From positions 1-40,595 of the forward strand of contig CAMKDG010000015.1 of the NCBI GenBank assembly GCA_946411205.1: a stretch of DNA of 40,595 nt, in the 5' to 3' direction. The stretch's first letter is position 1; every line of letters begins with the position of its first letter. This DNA comes from an uncultured Desulfotomaculum sp. Its GTDB lineage: Bacteria; Bacillota; Desulfotomaculia; Desulfotomaculales; Desulfotomaculaceae. The notes below the pieces were generated by a model. The model made no database searches, was not told where the DNA came from, and saw only the letters and a program-made list of their open reading frames with translations. Shown here one piece after another: positions 24,190 through 32,600 of this stretch. A program made the translations under genes and the position numbers.

Positions 24190-25851
24190 TTATCTTAGCG
24201 GGTTGGATTTGAACCTTTCGTACAGCTTGTTGAATTCCTCACGCAGGGCAGCTTCTTCAGAAGTTTCGGGGGCAATTTCTTTTTTGGGCGTCAGGGTGGG
24301 GGCGTTTTGTGCCTCAAAGTCCCCTGCCAGGAAGCCGTTGGCAATAATTACCCGGGGAACTGAATCTATCTTTAAATTGTAGACTATATCGTGATAATCC
24401 TTTTTGTACAGCTCAGCCAGAGAAGCTTGGCTCCCGTCAGCCCGAACAAGAAGATCCCCGGCATTCAGGTTAGATGCAACAACAGTGCCTCTCTGGGTAA
24501 TGATCGGGTGGGATTCGGATACCGCAAGTTCTTCACCAGCCTCTGTTTTCATGTATATCACTGCGTCTTCGTGTCCATAGATGAGTTCCTTTACCGTAAG
24601 GCTTTCTTTCCTTTCGTACAGGACCTGATCTCCGGCTTTGATCTCGGATATCTGCTTCTGGCTACCATCAGCCATCGTGATTTTTGTATCCTTGCCAAAA
24701 CAACCCCATCTCACCGTGATCAAAGGTACCCGGACCGATGGCTTGGCACTGGTGTAATAATGTTCTTCCGGGCCCAGAGTGGACACACTGTTGATACAGC
24801 AGCCCACAATGTTGGTATCCTCCCCACAAGTAACATCAAGATAAAAACTGCATCGTAAAGTTAGGACCGTGGATGTCCCAAGATCCCTTGTATTCAGCTT
24901 GGTGTGCCAGTCCTTCGGAAAACTAAAGGACAGAGTACGGGTAGTTGCATCCCATGTAAAGAAATTCTTTATTTCTTCAGGTTTGTAATTGAAACTGATG
25001 CTGCCGTTGTCGGAAAACTCCACCAGGATATTGGTAGTTTGGGAAGTTGTGGAGTATTGGGCTTTGGTAATATTGTTTTTAAATTTGATGGATCCTTTAA
25101 TCGGGATCGTTACCTCAACCATATTATTACTATCCTTGCTTACATCCGGATAAGAGTATTTGGTATCTTCCCCTGCACCAGCGGTTCTGTTATAAAGAAG
25201 GAGGATATTGCCGGACTTTGAGGTTTTTGGATCATCGATGGTAAAGCTTTCGATCAAAGATGAGCCTCCGAGAATTTTTATTACAGCATATTCTTTTAGG
25301 ACGTTATGATACAAGGTGCATTTGCCATTGGCGGTCGCAGGCCTTTTTACCAAGGTGTAATCCGCATTAGAGGTGATGACACTATCTTCCTGCCGCACCA
25401 GATTAATGGAAGGATATCTAAGCTCTATGTTGGCACTGTCCTTAAAGGGTTGATCATAAATTTCATAACAGCTATCCAAAATAACATTATGGGTCTTGTC
25501 TAGCAAGACTCCTGAAACAATCATGGAAATTTGCTGTTCTTTCAAATAGGAGTTCAGCCCTGTAAATACGTCTGTTTTGGGGTCGTATATCAACCCATTG
25601 ATATAAAAGTTATTATCTACCATACCATACCCAGGAGTACCTGAATTGACATTGTCCGCCATCAGTTTATTCTCTGCCTGCTCCCTTTGAGTATTCAAAA
25701 AAGCTTCATAAACCAAAGGAAATTCACTCTTTAGAAGTTCCTCTCCGCCGAATTTTTGAAGGAAGTAATCAGCATGGGGTTGATAGGAAAAGTCCAGTTC
25801 CACACTGTTGCATCCCTCAGGAAAAATACTGTCTCTGTCTATCTTTTTCAT
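24190..25851 (-). CDS. Hint-domain protein with unknown beta-rich N-terminal region
   Basis: A 553-residue protein with no signal peptide. Residues 1-383 are an unrecognised, beta-strand-rich region with many aromatic and Asn/Thr residues. Residues about 384-516 form a Hint (hedgehog/intein) domain: Cys384 in WGCFGKDTKITMADGSQKQI, KAGDQVLYE, the block-B His448 in VSESHPIITQRG, and the terminal block VIIANGFLAGD. Asn505 is followed by Gly rather than Cys/Ser/Thr, so splicing is unlikely; N-S acyl shift and cleavage at G383-C384 is possible. A 37-residue acidic/helical tail follows. RBS AGGGAGC lies inside the upstream gene, with one base between stop and ATG. Confidence 0.75.
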   Translation of the reverse strand: MKKIDRDSIFPEGCNSVELDFSYQPHADYFLQKFGGEELLKSEFPLVYEAFLNTQREQAENKLMADNVNSGTPGYGMVDNNFYINGLIYDPKTDVFTGLNSYLKEQQISMIVSGVLLDKTHNVILDSCYEIYDQPFKDSANIELRYPSINLVRQEDSVITSNADYTLVKRPATANGKCTLYHNVLKEYAVIKILGGSSLIESFTIDDPKTSKSGNILLLYNRTAGAGEDTKYSYPDVSKDSNNMVEVTIPIKGSIKFKNNITKAQYSTTSQTTNILVEFSDNGSISFNYKPEEIKNFFTWDATTRTLSFSFPKDWHTKLNTRDLGTSTVLTLRCSFYLDVTCGEDTNIVGCCINSVSTLGPEEHYYTSAKPSVRVPLITVRWGCFGKDTKITMADGSQKQISEIKAGDQVLYERKESLTVKELIYGHEDAVIYMKTEAGEELAVSESHPIITQRGTVVASNLNAGDLLVRADGSQASLAELYKKDYHDIVYNLKIDSVPRVIIANGFLAGDFEAQNAPTLTPKKEIAPETSEEAALREEFNKLYERFKSNPLR

Positions 25852-25852
25852 T

Positions 25853-26593
25853 TTACACGCTCCCTCTTAAGGCTCCTATTGATGGATTGATATCGATAGT
25901 CCCTTTTTCTCCTGACAGCCCCAATACACCGTTGCCGCCGCTCTTGCCGCCGGCTCCAGGAGGTTTTCCGCTGCCGCCGGCCCCGCCTCGGCCACCGGCT
26001 CCGGCGTTGCCGCAGGGGGCTTTTTGGCATTCACCGATGATCTGGTAATCATTCATTTTTGTACACTTGATGACGACATTGCCGCCATTGCCGCCGTTAC
26101 CTGAATTCCCGCCGTTGCCACCATCCCCGCCGGCTCCGCCTGCTGCATCGTCTCCGTCACGACCGTTGCCACCATCTCCGCCTTTTCCGCCAGCTCCACC
26201 TCTGCCGCCTACATTTAATACGTTAAGGTTTCTTTTTAGCTCGCCAATTTCAATGGTAACGTCCGGGGCGTCCCCCCCGTCGCCTCCCCGTTCTCCCGCT
26301 GTTCCGGCACCACCCGCTGCACCGTCTCTGCCTCTGGGTCCGTTTTTACCTCTATCCCCGGTAATGATAATGTCCCGTCCCCAAGAGTTAGTGCTTGTCG
26401 CTCCAAAATCCGATTCATCTCCGATTAATTGACCGATCTTAAAAGTACAGGGCAGGCGAATCTCAATGTAGCCTCCGGTATCCAGCTCTACAACGTCATA
26501 TTGTGTACGACTTGAGGAGGATTCGATTATAAGGGGTACGTCCTCCGTAACGACAATGTTAACTTTGCCATACTTTTCTTCCATCGTCCTCAT
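25853..26593 (-). CDS. Gly-rich collagen-like/polyglycine protein
   Basis: A 246-residue protein. Residues 1-78 are a beta-rich cap (VNIVVTEDVPLIIESSSS and VVELDTGGYIEIRLPC). Gly-X-Y triplets follow (GDRGKNGPRGRDGAAGGAG), a strand-forming insert (PDVTIEIGELKRNLNVLNV), dense GGxGGx runs (GGRGGAGGKGGDGGNG), another insert with C-KMNDYQIIGEC-KAPC, and a final Gly-rich run. Proline is scarce, so a polyglycine-II bundle is as likely as a collagen triple helix. ATG 26593 touches its AAAGG; ATG 26584 (MEEKYGK) has better spacing. Local GC is much higher than in the neighbours. It lies between the Rhs and Hint genes in the same operon. Confidence 0.75.
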   Translation of the reverse strand: MRTMEEKYGKVNIVVTEDVPLIIESSSSRTQYDVVELDTGGYIEIRLPCTFKIGQLIGDESDFGATSTNSWGRDIIITGDRGKNGPRGRDGAAGGAGTAGERGGDGGDAPDVTIEIGELKRNLNVLNVGGRGGAGGKGGDGGNGRDGDDAAGGAGGDGGNGGNSGNGGNGGNVVIKCTKMNDYQIIGECQKAPCGNAGAGGRGGAGGSGKPPGAGGKSGGNGVLGLSGEKGTIDINPSIGALRGSV

Positions 26594-26617
26594 CCTTTCT
26601 GATTTTCTTTTAACACT

Positions 26618-29600
26618 CTAGAAAAGAGCTACTAATTTTCCCCAGTAATACAGGGTACTGGGAGTCCTTGCCCACAGGGGTGCATAAAGGTCCGCGGTAG
26701 CCAACGTTCTGGTGGTATAGGTAGTGCAATTATTCGTCATCAGGCTAAAACCATTAGAGCCGGTATTATAAACCAAATTCCGGGGCACTCTTGGAATGGT
26801 GGCCAGGTCAACATGGTGACCGTGGAAAAGCTCCCCACGGGGAGGATTGCCAAATCCCCGCCTTGGCCAAATATCATGCCAAGCATCTCCGTCCTGGGCA
26901 ATCATGGAATGCCTTAACTTCTGTGTTTTGGGACCAGCCAAGCCTATATGCACGTCATGATTTCCTCCCTTGGTATGAAGAGTTTTTAAATTGCGTCCGG
27001 CTCCCACCAGCCCAAATACGGCTGAAGAGACACCGCCTATAACAGCACCGATTACCATGCTTTGAACCCAGTTTTCTGTAAAACTCTTTCCGTGGACGAC
27101 ATTTAAGCAGCCGTTTGTTATTACTCCGTCTGCACCGCCGATCACAACGCCGATCCCCACTTCCAGTACAATATTGGTGGCAGCGGCGCTCATGCCAAAC
27201 ATGGTAAAGCCTGCAGGTATTGCCATGCCAGACAAAGCCGTTAGACTGGCAAAGGCTCCTGCCAGACCGGCCGTGATGAGCCAATCCTTATAGTCAAACT
27301 CACCCTTTATGGCAGAGCTTATGCCATAAAAGACACTGCCGATCCCTGCACCCAACAAAAAAGTGCCACCTACCATAACAAGTCCGGCTCCCAAAGGAGA
27401 GGCAATGCCTGCAGAAGCAACCGTAAGGACCGCGCCCGCAACAACAAGTAAAATACCTCCGGCGATCGCTGCAAAAGCTCCCCATGACCATCCGCCGTCA
27501 GGGTCCATATAGTTGACCCAGTCGGAACCGCCATAAATGTAAGGGCTGGCATACTGCCTGGCGGGATCGATGGAGTAAAATCTCCCCACCGTAGGGTCAT
27601 ACCACCTGGAATGCATTTGATACAAACCGGTGTCCTTATCTCGCAATTGCCCGGTAAATCCGAAGCTGATCAATCCCTTTGCCTGTGGTTCTTCGTAGAC
27701 CTGACCCAAATACTCACCAAAGATTTGGTAATTGTAAGAAGCACAGAGACCTTGACCATCGTAGATCCCCCTTACAGAGGACTGGTAATCCTTAACTAAA
27801 TAGTATGATTTACCATTCTCCACCAAGGAAAATACGCCGCCGACACCTGCTAGGCAGCAAGATCGCTTGCCTGTTTTTGGCTCTGCCTGGACAAATAAGT
27901 TGCCCTTCACGTTATGAACATTGATTTTTATCCTGTCCTGTGACACCTCTGCTACCTTTCGTCCATCACCACCATATAAAAACTGTGTATGGATTTGCTT
28001 GGTTTCCGAAAGTAGAGAGGCTACATACTGCAGCGCTTTATCATATTGCAAAGTAAGCCCCTTGGCCTGGGTGATACTTCCGAATTCGTTATATTGAAAA
28101 CTGTCAGTGCCCCGGGAAACCATCCTATTACTGCCACTTTGATAGTCCAGTTCCTGTTCATTTTCTTTGCGCATATTGCTGTTCTTGTCATAGACCCATT
28201 GATTTGAAGCACTTACGCTAAACTCATTCCCCACTGAATTGACAGCAGACAACAGCCGTCCCAGACCATCGTAGTCATATTCCATGCAGTATTCTTTTAA
28301 GAAGCCGGGACCGGCATGGGAATTTAAGAATTTGTTGCTTACGGCTTTTATCTTCCCTGAATAAATGGCTTTATCGGCATTGTCATAATAGCGGATCTGC
28401 TGCTCAAAGAATGGATCCTTAATAGAGCAAAGCCAATCTGCACTGTTATAGGAATAATTACGCAGAAGCTGATTAGGCTCGCCAGACAGGAAGGTTTCCG
28501 TACTCAACTTTCCGGACGGATTGTAGGTGTAGGCGGCTAGGCATTTTCCCTCGAAGTACACTTCCTTTAGCTGCCCTTGGGTATTATAAACATAGCCCAT
28601 TTCCTCTTGGTTATCTGCCTGCTGTTTCACGGGGTTCCCCTTGCGGTCGTACACCGCCAGCAAAATATTCTCCTGTCCCAAGACCTTTTGCCTGCGCATG
28701 ATCATATTGCCGTCGGAATCATAGTCGAACTCCTCTTCGACAATATGGTCCTCGCTGCCGTTGTAAGTTAGTGTTTTCCAAAGCCTACCCAACAGGTTTC
28801 GGTTATCGCCAGTTCCGTCATAATAGTTTTGCCGTGCCCATTGGCCGTTCTCAGGACGGAAAGCGGGGTTATCAGCCTTTTCCTGCAGCACAGCCTCATC
28901 CCATACGCCGCTGCAGCTTCCGATTTCCGTGAGGTTCCCCCTGCCATCGAACATCTGATACACATAATAACCATGCTCACTTCCCGCAGCATCCTGGGTG
29001 AAACGCAGTTTGCCCTGACGGTTATAGACGAGTCTGGTCGTGCCTGTATCCACATCCGTCCGTTCTACGACTCTTCCAAAGAAGTCGTAACGGATCTGGC
29101 TTACGAACTTTTCCCGTTCGCTTAGGCTAAGGCTTGGGTCATAGTAGTTGGGATACTTGATAAGAACCTGCTGGCCGAAGTCGTCATATGCATAGGTTGT
29201 CAGGCTCTGAGTACCGTCCTTTTCGGAAATCTTCCAATCAGCCAGTTTATTAGCCAACTTGTCCTTAAGGGTATACGTACTGAGACCGTCGCCGTCTTGC
29301 ACCAGATTTACAAAGTACTGGCCTGCTGGCAGATTTATGTTCCCGCCAAATATCTGATTTGAGTTGGTGAAATAGTCCATTGTCACCGGATGCTGTGCTA
29401 AAACAGGACCCGGTTGCTTTAATTCTTTAGGCAGGGGCTTCGGTGAAATTGTGGTTTTCGTTCTGCTGTAGGGGAAACCCCCGTCCTCCGGATAGGCTTC
29501 GGCTGCTTCCCCCTTCATCTCCCCTGTATCCCAATTAAAATCGGTTATGAAGCCAGTGCGATAGCCCCACAATTCATTTTTGGCCTCCACAGCTTTTGTC

Positions 29601-32600
29601 AGGACGGTGGCTTGCCCAAGAGGAGAATATACCGGCATCATTGTCAGTACACCCTCCTCAGTTATACTCTGATCCTGTAAAGTTTTACCGACATAATCCT
29701 GATAAGTTATCTTTACGGTAGGTTCCGCGGCATACATCAGATAGCTGAGCAGGAGCTTGTTATTGCTTTCTATTTTGATGGGCTGTGGCTCACTTTTCTC
29801 GGTCTTGTTGCTGAAGAGCACGGTCCCGTTACACATAAAAGTAAATCTCTCGCCAAACTGTATTAGAGCATAATCTGAATCTGCTTTTTCGTTTATTTTG
29901 ACCGTCCCGATCAACGTGCCCCCGCTGTGAAGCTCCCAGCTAGCCAAGTTGCGCTGAAGGGTAAGGCCCCTGGCGGATAAACTGATATCCTGGCAGGTAT
30001 TCAGCTTTGTTCCAAACATAAACAGATAGTTTGGACCGGTATTTTCCCGCCTTTGGAGGCCCTTTTCGCTAACAACCCAATATTTCAAATAATCATCGCC
30101 GCGATTGAAATCAGTAAACTGACCTCCGTTGGGAAATTCCGCCGTCAGCGTAAAGTCCGGCCCCTTTGCGGCCTTTTGATTGACTCCATTACGGGTGTTA
30201 TAAAACACACTGGCCTTTAACGGGGTCTGGGCGTCTGTAAGCTCCATAAGCGGGCGTTGGATCCCGTCATTCAGAACATAGCTGCCCTCCCGTCTGTTGC
30301 GGTGCTTGCCGATGGTGAGCATGAAACGGTTATAAACATAGGCTTCGGCATCGCACAGCAGCGGAGTCACAAACAGCGCATCCACCAGGATCTTCCCGCC
30401 GTTATTCGCCGGAACAATTCGGACATCTACTTTTCCGGATATACTGCCAAGGTCAACGGCTTTGTAAAAGATTTTCCACTGGTTTTGTGTATTCTCAAAA
30501 GGTACAAAGGTGTTGCCGAAATAAACGCCGGAGCCCTCCACGCTGCCTGAGGTCTTCAACGCACAGGAAATCATGTATTTTCCTCTGCCGCTTTTAATTG
30601 AAAAGGTCATACCTTGGCCTTTGTTCAGCCAGCAACAGCGATTCCCGCCATAGAACTCTCCGACCTCAAACATGAGATCCTTATCCACGGTTTTGTCTAC
30701 CGGACTCCATAGCTCGTTTTGCTCATAAGATTCAAAACCGCAGTAGAACACTTCATCGGGGCAGGCATTTTCAAAGTGGGCCACAGGATAACCTTGCAAG
30801 CGGTCATACATAATGGTAGTAACCGTGCCAGCCAAGGCTCTTTGGGAAACAATACTGCCGTTTTTTAGGCGGCTGGTCACTTCATTGATTTTCAACCATC
30901 CTTTTTGGGGTCCCTTAAATTGAAACTTGGCGTCCTCCTGTCCTGTATAGGCATAGGTATTGCTCTCACCCCAATTGCCAAATTCATCTTTGACCCATTC
31001 CTTGGCCGTAGCCTCCAGGACAAGGTTTTTGGTATCGTTTCGCTTTGTGGTGGAAACCACCGCGGACACATAATTCCGTTTCTTAAATTCCGGATACACT
31101 TCCCAGGCATACTTGAAATTCTGGGAGATACGGTTCTGCTCCCCAGTATGGTTGGTGTTAATTTTGATAATCTTTTTCTTCTGGCCAAAAACAATTTCGT
31201 ATTCCGTTTCAATTTCCTCACTGACACAAAACCAGTCACCGCTTGCGCCTTCAGAATAAGGCTTCAGATACGTCTCCTTCACAACTTTATGGGGTAAAAT
31301 GCAAAATCCGTTGGTGTCTAAGGCCTTCAGGTAATTAACATCACGGTTTGTCAGGTTCCCCTTGTCATCAAACAGTGTCGTACAATAGAGCTGCCCGGCA
31401 AAAAAACTGTAATAATCACGGACGTTGCAAAATTCTGAATTGGGGGGATACACCGCTTCGGGGGTTGAGGGATTTAAACCGTTGAAATAGCTGTATTCCG
31501 TTGAGCCATATTCTCCCGTCTGGACAGCCTGGTTCACCCTTACGCGGGAGTATTGAGGGACTTCCCCTGAAAAAGTTGCGTTGCTAAGCTGGTAGCTCAA
31601 ATAAAAGCTCTGCTCATCAAAGCCGGTATCCAAGGTAACCTGATTTAGGTAGTTTATATTGATTTTGGGAGAATAATCTCTGTTCACAATTTTGTGCAGG
31701 ATTATTTTCTGGGTTGTGGCCATCTGGTCACCGGTGTAGGTAGTAAAAGAATACAGACCCACGTTTGGCAGGGTATCGTCCTTTGAGAAAAAGGTCTGGT
31801 TATCCACCTTCACCTGCTTGTAGAATTCGTTGTTTCTGAAAAACACCGCATACGTGTCCCTGCTGTTCTGAAGCTGGTACATTAAAAAACCGTTGCTCAA
31901 GGCTATACTGCTGCCGTCTGTACGGCCCGGCAATGTGTAGATCAGCTTCCAGCCTTCGTCAGGCTGCCGGGTGAAGAGGCCGCGTCCCAAGACTGCATAA
32001 TCACCCAGTACACCGGGGCGATAGATGGGTTCATCTCCGGGCAGTACACTGCTGACAGGAACACCGGATGAGGTCCATTGATGGGTGTAGGGGTCGAATC
32101 GCAGGGCAACAAATCTCTGCTGGTTGTCAACTTGTTCCACTGCCAAAGCAAGGTCGGTTCCATACGCGTAGGCATAAGCTGCCCCTTGTTTTAGCTGCAG
32201 CAATGAGGTTTTGTTCCAGCGCCCGGGAGAGTAGCGGAAGATGTTTTCAGCCAGCCCCACGATACTGTCGCTAGTCATCGCTGTTAAAATAGGATTTTTG
32301 GTGCCCAACTTTTGTTCCGTAGTAAATACCTCGATTTCCCTTAAGCGGAACAACTCCCCCCAGCGCAGCAGGACTATTTTGCTGGTTACCATATCCTGAC
32401 TCTTCATGGCCACAAAGGTAGCCGCTGCCTGGCAGGCTCCCAAAGACCATACGGTACTCCAGGAGGTGAGCTGCCAGTTGACTTCCAGTGATAGATCCTG
32501 TAAATATCCGTTTTGCCATTGATGGTTGGCATCAATATAGAAGGACTGTAGACGCACACTTTTGGCATTATCTCTGTAGAAAGCCCCCAGGATAAAATTT

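Noticed and set aside
24190-25851. Functional self-splicing intein
   Set aside because: The terminal Asn505 is followed by Gly, with no downstream Cys/Ser/Thr nucleophile, and there is no homing endonuclease block.
25848-26418. Minus-strand alternative frames in the Gly-rich region (60-residue Arg-rich stretches)
   Set aside because: They are frame shadows of the GGx repeats with no RBS and no conserved features.
26067-26432. Plus-strand 121-residue Pro-rich open frame (MMTTLPPLPPLPEFPPLPP...)
   Set aside because: It is the antisense of the GGx repeats of the Gly-rich gene; GGN/GCC composition alone keeps the opposite frame open. No RBS.
30905-31297. Plus-strand 130-residue open frame inside the Rhs gene
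   Set aside because: Antisense shadow of the continuous 2516-residue frame; no RBS or recognisable domain.
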